A stretch of DNA of 18,205 bases from DATIJJ01 sp039936115 (GTDB lineage Bacteria; Pseudomonadota; Gammaproteobacteria; DSM-16500): NCBI GenBank assembly GCA_039936115.1, contig JBDTIZ010000169.1, forward strand, positions 1 to 18,205, given 5' to 3'. The position numbers were made by a program, and so were the translations under genes. Of this stretch, positions 1 through 6,316 are shown one piece after another. Numbering within the stretch: position 1 is the stretch's first letter; every line of letters begins with the position of its first letter. The notes beneath the pieces were generated by a model. That model was not told the DNA's origin. It did no database searches and saw only the letters and a program-made list of their open reading frames with translations.

Positions 1-231
1 ATAAATCAGTGGTTCAGGAATACTGCCCGCTTTTATCGTGGCGCCATTTTGAATATCAGGCGGAATGTACAGTGTTAAACGAGATGGTGAAGTGATCCAA
101 CCCACAAAAAATGCCAAGCTAAATAGACATAGAAGAACAATGAACCTTTTTTGAAATTGAATGATTTGTGCATCAGCATCTTCTTTTTTCCATGCTTGGG
201 TGATCCATCCTTTGAAAATTCGTTTGCTCAT
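1..231 (-). CDS. ICE type IV secretion protein, TIGR03746 (PFL_4703) family, partial
   Basis: The last gene of the transfer operon inside the window, cut by the left edge after 77 residues. It starts at ATG 231, and its first bases overlap the stop of the preceding gene (ATGA). The product has a basic cytoplasmic start (MSKRIFKGW), one membrane segment at about residues 30-46 (a run such as FIVLLCLFSLAFFVGW), then a periplasmic stretch with LTLYIPPDI. This layout and the place directly after the TIGR03750 gene fit the TIGR03746/DUF2895 family. That family occupies the TraE/VirB8-like scaffold position in GI-type ICE transfer systems. The family call rests on N-terminal features and gene order; the C-terminal half is not visible. 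Confidence 0.8.
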   Translation of the reverse strand, partial: MSKRIFKGWITQAWKKEDADAQIIQFQKRFIVLLCLFSLAFFVGWITSPSRLTLYIPPDIQNGATIKAGSIPEPLIY

Positions 232-566
232 GCTAAAAATCTCCTTACAGACCATCGACCTAAGCGGTTCAAATAGCGATTACGAATCAATCCCATTTCA
301 GATAATTTTTTTATGATTAAATGTTGGTAATAACCGTATGGTTTACCATATTTTAATTTCTGCAGCTTAGATAGCATTAATTTTGTCACAAAGAAAAACA
401 GCGCACTTGCTAACAGATATCCGGGCCATACATAACCAAATAATAATTTTGTAATAAGAGATAAACTTACAGTAAGCAAAATAAGAGAAGTCATTGCCAC
501 TGTCATGACTTCCCCTATTGTGCAATCTTTATAAATCGACATTTTATGATTGATATGATTCAGCAT
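228..566 (-). CDS. ICE conjugative transfer protein, TIGR03750 (DUF3487) family
   Basis: A small inner-membrane protein with two adjacent membrane segments (about residues 20-60) followed by a basic cytoplasmic tail (KLKYGKPYGYYQ). This is the layout of the TraL-like TIGR03750 family found next to TIGR03745 and TIGR03746 in PFGI-1-type ICEs. I chose ATG 566, which has a GAG-type ribosome site and lies 10 bases after the previous stop. ATG 593 would overlap the preceding gene and has no well-placed ribosome site. The stop overlaps the next start as ATGA, which implies translational coupling. The conserved GCTSSEL-like entry segment of the family appears here as YKDCTIGEV. Confidence 0.85.
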   Translation of the reverse strand: MLNHINHKMSIYKDCTIGEVMTVAMTSLILLTVSLSLITKLLFGYVWPGYLLASALFFFVTKLMLSKLQKLKYGKPYGYYQHLIIKKLSEMGLIRNRYLNRLGRWSVRRFLA

Positions 567-576
567 GATTTTCTCG

Positions 577-939
577 CTATGGTTTTGGCGCATCAGTAAT
601 CAACGTATTTCCTGCGTAAAGCAATCCTAAGCAAATCGCTAAAGTAAATACTCCGACTAATGACCAAGTAAAGAAGTGGCTCAATTTTTCCATTTTTTTA
701 GCTTCTTGATATGCTGCAATCATTTCGTAGCCTATAAACAGGAATGCCAGTCCAGCTAACAGATAGCAGCCATACCCCATAATAGTTAGTCCGTACGAGA
801 TCAAGCCGCTCGCATAATTTCCATCTGTAATATTCAATTGTTCAGGTGGTTTTGGAAGATCAGCCCATGCAGGAATACAGATTAGAGAGGCGATAAACAG
901 TACCAGATAGTTTCTGGTTTTGTATAATAGTTGATACAT
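577..939 (-). CDS. ICE conjugative transfer protein, TIGR03745 (DUF2976) family
   Basis: 120 residues. There is a signal peptide (hydrophobic segment ending IPAWA, cleavage before DLPKP), then two membrane segments separated by a short charged loop (AYQEAKKMEKL). TIGR03745 proteins have this size and layout and sit in this place in GI-type transfer operons. They are suspected to be pilin-like or small membrane components of the channel. The start at ATG 939 has a GAGG ribosome site eight bases upstream. The gene is 10 bases from its upstream neighbour, and the next gene begins just past its stop. The biochemical role of the family is not established. Confidence 0.85.
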   Translation of the reverse strand: MYQLLYKTRNYLVLFIASLICIPAWADLPKPPEQLNITDGNYASGLISYGLTIMGYGCYLLAGLAFLFIGYEMIAAYQEAKKMEKLSHFFTWSLVGVFTLAICLGLLYAGNTLITDAPKP

Positions 940-949
940 TAATGTTTCC

Positions 950-1192
950 TCAGGGTATAAAGACTAAAGCGACGACAATGGATATGAGAAAAAAGAGCTG
1001 TACATATTTACCTAATAAATTGGCTACATTTTCACTGTGATGGTTTTTGTGATATTTCATCAGTTCTAATGCACACCATGATGCCCACATAAAAAAGCCG
1101 ACGAGTAAAGTGGTTCGAATAAAAAGGCTTAAATTTTCTGCTGATATTCCCGCAGCCTGAGAAAATGCGTGTAGTGTGTTGTCACTTCGCAT
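950..1192 (-). CDS. ICE protein, TIGR03758 (PFL_4701, DUF3262) family
   Basis: About 80 residues with a short amphipathic start (LHAFSQAAGIS), a first membrane segment (TTLLVGFFMWASWCALELM), a charged loop and a C-terminal membrane segment. This matches the small two-helix TIGR03758 family, which always lies between the RAQPRD and TIGR03745 genes in PFGI-1-type transfer clusters, as it does here. I chose ATG 1192, which follows a GGTGG ribosome site; ATG 1210 would add six residues. The gene overlaps the end of the RAQPRD gene by 11 bases. Its role in the mating channel is unknown. Confidence 0.8.
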   Translation of the reverse strand: MRSDNTLHAFSQAAGISAENLSLFIRTTLLVGFFMWASWCALELMKYHKNHHSENVANLLGKYVQLFFLISIVVALVFIP

Positions 1193-1571
1193 TATTGACC
1201 ACCATAACATTGCCTAATGAGTTGGATTTAACATTTTTCAAATCAAGGTAATCACCTTTGATGGCTTGAAAATGATGTGGTTCGGCTGTGGTTTGGTTTA
1301 ACTTATCTTGAATGCCTTTTTTTATTTCATTGATGTCCTCTAATAATCCGTTATGTAACAAACCATTTGATTCACGGTAAGATTTATAATGAAACTTGAT
1401 TCTTGCATCGTTTTCTTGCTCATTGGCTGCTGCGAGAATCAAAGGTTTTATTGCATCTAATTGATTTATCATCTGTATAAGGTATATTTTTTCTCTTGCG
1501 TCATCTGCCATGCTTTTTATTGAAAATACACTAATAATAATCGCAACTATCAGAAAATTTTTGATTTTCAT
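1182..1571 (-). CDS. ICE protein, RAQPRD family (TIGR01690)
   Basis: A secreted protein of about 129 residues. An N-terminal signal peptide ends near KSMA|DDAREK. The mature part contains the family pattern LDAIKPLI...NEQENDARIKF followed by a short helix and GDYLDL, as in the RAQPRD family of ICE periplasmic proteins. The start at ATG 1571 has GAGG five to six bases upstream; an in-frame extension to 1610 would overlap the upstream membrane protein and is unlikely. The C-terminal tail (KNVKSNSLGNVMVVNNAK) is longer than the core family and reads across the start of the next gene. Function in conjugation is unknown. Confidence 0.8.
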   Translation of the reverse strand: MKIKNFLIVAIIISVFSIKSMADDAREKIYLIQMINQLDAIKPLILAAANEQENDARIKFHYKSYRESNGLLHNGLLEDINEIKKGIQDKLNQTTAEPHHFQAIKGDYLDLKNVKSNSLGNVMVVNNAK

Positions 1572-1578
1572 TTCAACC

Positions 1579-2220
1579 TCATAAATATTTTTTGAAGCTT
1601 TTAATCGCAAGCATTGTGAATAGACCGGATAGCAAGACCATGGGCATTAAGAATAGTTCGGGTGAAACCCAGAATGGGACAACCATAAAAATAAAAAATA
1701 GCAAAAAGAACGATATTTTTGCTAACGGTTTTAATCGATGAAATAGAAAAGTGCTTTCTCTTGCTCCTTGAAATTTACGTATATCTCGCTGCACTAAGCC
1801 ATCGATAATCAATACAAATAAAATAACTGACATGAAAGGTATTAATGCGATAAACAAGCAGCATCGAGTCAGTATCACTATCGTAATTCCAACAGATAAC
1901 TCTTCAAAGTTTCTGTTAAGGTATCCATTAAAGATAACGTGCAAAGAATTTTGAATATGGTGGATACTGTTTAAGGCAATATCACTATATAGAAAATAAT
2001 GGCGGGTAAGGATTTTTAAGTTATTGTTAACAATTTCTTGAATAGTCAGATTTATACATCTGATATCTAAAAAAAATGTTAGGACACAGAACCAAATTTC
2101 TAGCAAAACCCATGACAGCAGAGTCAATAAACTCAAATTAATGAATGTAAATAATAGGGTTCCTAAAGTGGTTGAGTGACGTGTTTTAGATTGTGACTGT
2201 TTTGGTTGCTTACTTTCCAT
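1579..2220 (-). CDS. ICE membrane protein, TIGR03747 (DUF4400) family
   Basis: An inner-membrane protein of about 213 residues with four to five membrane segments. It carries the diagnostic family block GLVQRDIRKFQGARES after the third segment, followed by FLFHR and two further hydrophobic segments. TIGR03747 proteins normally lie directly after the coupling protein TraD in GI-type ICEs. Here the gene instead follows TIGR03759 at 8 bases. The start at ATG 2220 (MESKQPKQ) is preferred over an extension to 2262, which would overlap the upstream gene. Its exact task in transfer is unknown. Confidence 0.85.
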   Translation of the reverse strand: MESKQPKQSQSKTRHSTTLGTLLFTFINLSLLTLLSWVLLEIWFCVLTFFLDIRCINLTIQEIVNNNLKILTRHYFLYSDIALNSIHHIQNSLHVIFNGYLNRNFEELSVGITIVILTRCCLFIALIPFMSVILFVLIIDGLVQRDIRKFQGARESTFLFHRLKPLAKISFFLLFFIFMVVPFWVSPELFLMPMVLLSGLFTMLAIKSFKKYL

Positions 2221-2227
2221 TGTGTGC

Positions 2228-2656
2228 TCATTTAGGGATAGGTGTGAAGGGTGTATAATCAAACGGTTTAATAATTGGCTCTACTGAATAAAGCCTTGTT
2301 GCAGCCTCGTGGAATGCCGCATTAAACCGCAGCTCACGTTCTAATTTATTGTGTTCGAGCTTTGCAGCTACTTCAGCGTAATGACGCAATTCTTCAACGC
2401 TTTCAGCGTTAATGCCTAAAACTTCCGGCGGTGATAATTTCATATAGTAATGACCACTGGAGCCTTGCATAAAATTCAAATATTGGTTCCATTCAGTATC
2501 CGTTAGCTCCCAGTCTTTCGCTGTACCAATATGACTTGTGTTGATCGTGGTGTTTTGGCTAAGTGTGTTGTGAGTCTGGGTATTTAGCACATCATTGGAT
2601 GCAAAAGCGCAATTTGTTAGCATCAATAAAGTTATATATGATAATTTACAATTCAT
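2228..2656 (-). CDS. ICE protein, TIGR03759 (PFL_4693) family, short form
   Basis: A secreted protein of 142 residues with a signal peptide ending near CAFA. The mature part shows the family core: WELTDTEWNQY, then MQGSSGHYY, then LSPPEVLGINAESVEELRHYAE, then ERELRFNAAFHEAATRL. TIGR03759 proteins as I remember them are longer and carry a further C-terminal part; here the protein ends soon after the ERELRFNAA helix. It may therefore be a short lineage form. The ribosome site AAGGAA lies nine bases before ATG 2656. It sits between the PilP-like gene and TIGR03747, so the usual transglycosylase, TIGR03765 and TraD genes are missing from this point. Confidence 0.75.
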   Translation of the reverse strand: MNCKLSYITLLMLTNCAFASNDVLNTQTHNTLSQNTTINTSHIGTAKDWELTDTEWNQYLNFMQGSSGHYYMKLSPPEVLGINAESVEELRHYAEVAAKLEHNKLERELRFNAAFHEAATRLYSVEPIIKPFDYTPFTPIPK

Positions 2657-2659
2657 TCT

Positions 2660-3340
2660 TTATGTTCCTTGCAAGCTAACCTTAATAAATTGATTTTTTT
2701 CATTTGTAAATTCAGAAATACCAGCGTCATAGTCTGCATCCACTACACGCCAACCTACCAGTGAATCGCCCACTGATAACGGAGAAACATGATTTGCATA
2801 TTCAACAGACACGTAGTATTGACCTGCAATCACATCGACTGAAATAACACGAAACGGCAGGGCGCTTGCATCAAGATATTCTTTAGTATTTATATTTTTA
2901 GAAACTGCATTCTTTATATCTGACATTTGAGAATCGATATCATCTTTTACCAATGAAATTTGATTTGAAATTTTTTGAATGTCGGTGCTTTTAGCCACAT
3001 CAGTCATAGCTTTCTGAGCAGAAGAGATGTTTTTTTCGAGTGATTGCAAAGCAATTTGCTGTTGCTTCGTATTAGAAGGGTTGCTTTCCACATCATGCAA
3101 TACTGAATTAATATCATTTAATTCACGCAATATAACATCGCTACGTTTATTCTGTAATGAAATTAGATCAGTTACCGTTGTATTTTTATGACTGTATGTG
3201 TATGAGAAAAACAGTACGGCGATGAGACTTGTAATTATGATAATTAAAGCTTTTCTTTCATCCCAGATTATCTGAAATTTACCTATAAATTTCTTAAAGA
3301 GTTCTGCTCTATTTTTAAAAAAGTGCAATAACATTTTCAT
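2660..3340 (-). CDS. Membrane-anchored coiled-coil protein with PilP-like C-terminus
   Basis: 226 residues: a short basic cytoplasmic part, one membrane helix at about 31-49, a long heptad-like charged region (about 55-155, with LEKNISSAQKAM and QISLVKDDIDSQM), and a C-terminal globular part. The C-terminal pattern ADYDAGISEF...KVSLQG, preceded by SVGDSLVGWRVV, resembles PilP/GspC-type periplasmic domains, in which SxGD and a late beta segment are typical. This similarity is by eye and weak. The ribosome site AAGGGA lies six bases before ATG 3340. Standing between pilL and TIGR03759, it is probably an envelope-spanning partner of the channel or of a pilus-like subassembly. I cannot assign a named family. 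Confidence 0.6.
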   Translation of the reverse strand: MKMLLHFFKNRAELFKKFIGKFQIIWDERKALIIIITSLIAVLFFSYTYSHKNTTVTDLISLQNKRSDVILRELNDINSVLHDVESNPSNTKQQQIALQSLEKNISSAQKAMTDVAKSTDIQKISNQISLVKDDIDSQMSDIKNAVSKNINTKEYLDASALPFRVISVDVIAGQYYVSVEYANHVSPLSVGDSLVGWRVVDADYDAGISEFTNEKNQFIKVSLQGT

Positions 3341-3353
3341 AGTGAATCCCTTG

Positions 3354-3791
3354 TTAATTGATTTTTCTAATATATTTCTGATATCCAGATTTTAATTTAA
3401 AATCTACAATTCGGTTCACCGGATCTTCAGTTAAGTGAAATGCTGGGCCTGCTAAAGTGATTAAACTGTCACTTAAAGGCATAGGCCCAAGTTCACGATC
3501 AATAATGGGAAGCGGTTTACTGAGCGTAATTTTAAATGCGGTACTCATTTCGTTCTCGGGTCTCAGGCTATAACCGCTAAACTGCAAGAGATAATTCATT
3601 GCTTCGCCAATTGTTTGAATGTTCCGCGTGAAACGTACTTGGACTGATTGAGAAAGCAAATTTGTCTGAGAAAATTTAGGTTTATTTGAAGCGGTAAGGT
3701 AACGACTTATTTGTGTTACGTTGTTGTCTGCTAAGCATATTTTACTGACTAACATGCTTAGCAGAATCATTGTAATGAGTCTGCGCTTCAT
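3354..3791 (-). CDS. pilL: ICE PilL-type protein, PFGI-1 class (TIGR03748)
   Basis: 145 residues and the first gene of the transfer operon. A signal peptide (MKRRLITMILLSMLVS) is cleaved near CLA|DN. The mature protein has the hallmarks of PFGI-1-class PilL: RYLTASNKP, then VQVRFTRNIQTIGEAMNYLLQFSGYSLRP, then LPIIDRELGPMPLSDSLITLAGPAF and DPVNRIVDF. Such proteins are secretin-associated periplasmic proteins (STN-like fold) placed at the head of GI-type transfer clusters. ATG 3791 is chosen: a GGAG ribosome site lies nine bases upstream and the signal peptide starts there. About 160 bases of leader holding two terminators separate it from the nearest strong promoter. Confidence 0.85.
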   Translation of the reverse strand: MKRRLITMILLSMLVSKICLADNNVTQISRYLTASNKPKFSQTNLLSQSVQVRFTRNIQTIGEAMNYLLQFSGYSLRPENEMSTAFKITLSKPLPIIDRELGPMPLSDSLITLAGPAFHLTEDPVNRIVDFKLKSGYQKYIRKIN

Positions 3792-3860
3792 GATGAAACA
3801 CTCCAAGTATATTTGTAAGTTAAAAATCAATGGTGCTAACGATAAAAATTTAGGACATAA

Positions 3861-3891
3861 AAAAAGCCAGACTTGTTTTCAAGTCCAGCTT
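3861..3891 (-). terminator. Intrinsic terminator T2 in the transfer operon leader
   Basis: On minus-strand RNA an 11-bp stem forms (AGCUGGACUUG with CAAGUCUGGCU, two G-U wobbles, loop AAAA), immediately followed by seven U residues. The wobbles pair only on minus-strand RNA, so the direction is unambiguous. It ends 70 bases before the pilL start codon, and no good promoter was found between it and pilL. Transcription of the transfer operon from an upstream promoter must therefore read through it. Confidence 0.8.
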
Positions 3892-3905
3892 GTAGATAAT
3901 TCGCT

Positions 3906-3933
3906 TATAAAAAAACCTGCGCTTGGCAGGTTT
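3906..3933 (-). terminator. Intrinsic terminator T1, about 20 nt after the predicted start
   Basis: A perfect 8-bp stem AAACCUGC/GCAGGUUU with a five-base loop (CAAGC), then a U tract on the minus-strand RNA. It begins about 20 bases after the predicted transcription start of the promoter at 3960-3988 and precedes T2. It could stop both the leader transcript and readthrough from the replication operon upstream. Confidence 0.75.
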
Positions 3934-3948
3934 AGTTAATAAAATTAC

Positions 3949-3988
3949 ATCATAGAGAATTTATATCAAATTGTTGTGCGCATGTCAA
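3949..3988 (-). promoter_or_regulatory. pR'-like promoter of the transfer operon with -10-like pause element
   Basis: On the minus strand: -35 TTGACA (3988-3983), 17-bp spacer, -10 TATAAA (3965-3960), then TTCTC and TATGAT (3954-3949). The promoter is close to the sigma-70 consensus. The TATGAT lies at the predicted start site (about -1 to +5). In lambdoid late promoters a -10-like sequence in the initially transcribed region holds RNA polymerase in a sigma-dependent pause, where Q engages it. The palindrome ATGCGCA lies in the spacer next to the -35 (3977-3983), and a second copy lies 57 bp upstream (4034-4040). These are candidate Q-binding sites; that last step is inference. Confidence 0.7.
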
Positions 3989-4240
3989 GTAAACGTAATT
4001 TAATTGCGGTCATCAAAATATTCGCTAGCCTCATGCGCATCTTTCTAATTGATATTTATTAATTCTGGTATTTTAATTAAAATTAAATTATGCAGAAAAA
4101 TTTATTGCATTTTAGTGAGGTTATGTCTTATTTACTATCTGGCACAGATACATGTTGTTTCAAGGCTAAAGAATCTCTTATGGATTATTAATAGAGCCCA
4201 ATGGTATTGAAATCTCTTTGAATATAATCTAACAATGATT
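3989..4240. other. Intergenic stretch between the Q-like gene and its target promoter
   Basis: About 250 AT-rich bases without a convincing gene. It holds one copy of the palindrome ATGCGCAT (4033-4040), upstream of the transfer promoter. No clear terminator follows the Q-like gene, so T1 and T2 may also end that transcript. A 33-codon plus-strand reading frame at 4090-4191 lacks a ribosome site and is not called. Confidence 0.5.
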
Positions 4241-4603
4241 TTATCTATATCCTCCGCTCAACCTACCAGCTAGCCATTGTTTTGCCATATCAACATATAT
4301 TCTGAACTTTGTTGCGCAAACATTAAGTTCTGCTGAACGATCACGTGCTTTACGCTTACTAAGATATTGGATTTTTAATGCCATCGCCATTTTTATATTA
4401 TGTTTTGCCATCTCTATTATCAAAGCTTCAATTTCTTCCGCCTCTTCATCGCATGGCGTTGGCTTGATGGACGTACTTTTTATTAGTACTCCTACCGTCA
4501 TAAGTACATACTCGATTGTTTCTGAATGAAAGCCAAGGCCATAATAATTACCAGTGCTATACCACTGCGCCCAGTGATCAAGACGTTTTTCTACGTAATT
4601 CAT
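4241..4603 (-). CDS. Phage-type antitermination protein, Q-like
   Basis: 120 residues. The order of features resembles the short lambdoid Q family (Phage_antitermQ, as in Shiga-toxin phages). There is an N-terminal VEKRLDHWAQW (family: LERWGAW), a middle CDEEAEEIEALI (family: C-DDDAMII), a YLSKRKARDRSAEL segment where the family has its helix-turn-helix, and a closing MAKQWLAGRL. Q proteins bind DNA at the late promoter, join the paused RNA polymerase and let it pass terminators. The start at ATG 4603 has a perfect AGGAGG five bases upstream; the longer frame from 4633 has none. The gene is last in the replication operon and lies 250 bp before a promoter followed by two terminators, as Q does in phages. 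The similarity is judged by eye; a small sigma-region-4-like protein is the alternative. Confidence 0.6.
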   Translation of the reverse strand: MNYVEKRLDHWAQWYSTGNYYGLGFHSETIEYVLMTVGVLIKSTSIKPTPCDEEAEEIEALIIEMAKHNIKMAMALKIQYLSKRKARDRSAELNVCATKFRIYVDMAKQWLAGRLSGGYR

Positions 4604-4629
4604 AAAATCCTCCTCTATTCTTATATTTT

Positions 4630-4920
4630 TCATGCTGCAGCCTCATTCATCATATATTTGATTAGTGTTGCAAGTTCTTTTTCAAGAAGTTTTATTTGAA
4701 TATTTAGATGTCGCAATGTGCATTGAAACCGTCTTTCACTTATACCAATGCGGCTATATTTGACCATGCGAGGAGCATAAGGTGTCATGGCAACAAATTT
4801 ATTATTATCAATGGCATCATAAAGCAGCTCGATGCTTTCACGGTGAGCTTCAATTTCATTATGAATGGCAGCCATGCGTTTGAAAATATCTTGTGAGTTG
4901 TAAATCGAATTAGTTTCCAT
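4630..4920 (-). CDS. Small helical protein of unknown function
   Basis: 96 residues, predicted mostly helical, with two heptad-rich parts (NEIEAHRESIELLYDAI and LRHLNIQIKLLEKELATLIKYM). No signal peptide or membrane segment and no recognised family. ATG 4920 is chosen because GGAG lies eight bases upstream; an in-frame GTG at 4929 overlaps that ribosome site. It lies between dnaB and the Q-like gene, the place of the small nin-type genes in lambdoid phages, and its end overlaps the longer reading frame of the Q-like gene. A role in replication or in controlling the Q-like gene can only be guessed. Confidence 0.6.
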   Translation of the reverse strand: METNSIYNSQDIFKRMAAIHNEIEAHRESIELLYDAIDNNKFVAMTPYAPRMVKYSRIGISERRFQCTLRHLNIQIKLLEKELATLIKYMMNEAAA

Positions 4921-4966
4921 ATTGTTCACTCCGACTTTTTGTATTTATTTAAAAAATTGATATTAG

Positions 4967-6316
4967 TTAATAAATTAACGACTGGCCTGACCATGATTTG
5001 TCAGATTGATTTTTAGATACAGGTGATCCTGTGTAGTTATCAAACCTACAATTTCTGCTATTAAAACTCAGATTGATTGTGCCAACATCGCCATTGCGGT
5101 GCTTCGCAATTATGATTTCGGCGATGCCCTTGTTCATCACATTAGAATCATAAACATCATGACGATAGATAAATAAAATCAAATCAGCATCTTGCTCAAT
5201 GGCGCCGCTTTGTCTTAGATCAGCCATGCATGGACGTTTGTTATTTCGTTGTTCAACAGCGCGATTCAATTGTGAAATAGCGATCACTGGCACATTGAAG
5301 TCACGTGCAAGTAATTTCAGTCCGCGTGATATGTTTGTTACTCGTAAAGTTTCATTCTCGCCCTCTGATGCCATCAATCCAATATAATCAACCACGATCA
5401 GTGATAAATCATGTTCATGTTTAAGACGGCGACATGTGGCTCGAATATCTGCGACTCGCAAAAATGAACGATCATCAATAAATAATCTTGATCCATGATA
5501 TTGGGTGATTGCCGAAGACAGTTTTTTAAAATTTTGCTCAGTCAGTTTTCCTGTTTTAATTTGATCTGCCTCAATATTGCCAACACTTGCAAGTGATCTT
5601 TCCAATAATTTCTCTTTGCTCATTTCAAGACTGAATACAGAGACAGATTTTCTTTTGACAAGGGCTACGTGCTCAGCAATATTCATTCCCAGCAACGTTT
5701 TACCCATCCCTGGCCGTCCGGCTAGTATTATTAAATCACCGCCATGCAAACCATTTGTTATCTTATCCAGAGTGGTGTAGCCAGTAGACATGCCAGTAAT
5801 ATCGGTGTGACTGGAACTTCTCTCATCTATCGCAATTACAACGGATTTCAAAATATCAGTAGCCAGTTCAATATGAGATGGCAGCTCATGAGATAGTTCA
5901 GCTATGCTTTGTTGAGCATGATCCAAACGATTTTCTTTTTGTTCCTTAACGCTGGTAATAATATTTTGAGCTGCCACAATCATTTTACGGTCTAAACTCT
6001 TTTGTTTAACAATCTCGGCGTAATACTTAATATTCAATGGCGTAAATGCGCTTTTCATGACCTCACATAATTGAATAAATGGATCTTCACGCACTATTTT
6101 CTCGTTAAGCAAATATTCAGAAACGCAGATGAGATCCGCATTTTTTGCATTTATCATTAAATCCTGAATTGCACGATATGCTTCGCGATGCAAGATACTA
6201 GAAAAATCATTTGCATGTAGATAATCACCAATTTCATTCAATGAGCTGTTATCAGTCAGCAAGCTTCCGATGACCGCATGTTCCGCATAAATTTCATTCG
6301 AGTAAAAATTTTTCAT
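4967..6316 (-). CDS. dnaB: Replicative DNA helicase, phage/element DnaB type
   Basis: 449 residues with the full two-domain DnaB layout. The N-terminal helical domain (about 1-100, starting AEHAVIGSLL) is followed by a linker helix and a RecA-like ATPase domain. The latter has Walker A GRPGMGKT (200-207), FSLEMS (228-233), Walker B LSLIVVDYIGLM with Asp310, SQLNR (349-353), and the DnaB block DLRQSGAIEQDADLILFIYR. It unwinds DNA at the fork as a hexamer. It is about the length of chromosomal DnaB, but its place directly behind a phage-type initiator (ATGA overlap at 6313-6316) shows it is the element's own helicase. It implies that the excised element can replicate. Confidence 0.95.
   Translation of the reverse strand: MKNFYSNEIYAEHAVIGSLLTDNSSLNEIGDYLHANDFSSILHREAYRAIQDLMINAKNADLICVSEYLLNEKIVREDPFIQLCEVMKSAFTPLNIKYYAEIVKQKSLDRKMIVAAQNIITSVKEQKENRLDHAQQSIAELSHELPSHIELATDILKSVVIAIDERSSSHTDITGMSTGYTTLDKITNGLHGGDLIILAGRPGMGKTLLGMNIAEHVALVKRKSVSVFSLEMSKEKLLERSLASVGNIEADQIKTGKLTEQNFKKLSSAITQYHGSRLFIDDRSFLRVADIRATCRRLKHEHDLSLIVVDYIGLMASEGENETLRVTNISRGLKLLARDFNVPVIAISQLNRAVEQRNNKRPCMADLRQSGAIEQDADLILFIYRHDVYDSNVMNKGIAEIIIAKHRNGDVGTINLSFNSRNCRFDNYTGSPVSKNQSDKSWSGQSLIY

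Noticed and set aside
3721..3939. Plus-strand frame over the pilL start and both terminators
   Set aside because: Antisense shadow; it translates through the terminator hairpins and has no ribosome site.
4090..4191. 33-codon plus-strand frame opposite the transfer leader region
   Set aside because: No ribosome site, no recognisable motif, AT-rich surroundings; length expected by chance.
4241..4603. Reading the Q-like protein as a sigma factor fragment
   Set aside because: The C-terminal helix-turn-helix could suggest it, but the N-terminal LDHWAQW, the central acidic CDEEA block and the gene's place before a promoter with terminators fit Q better.
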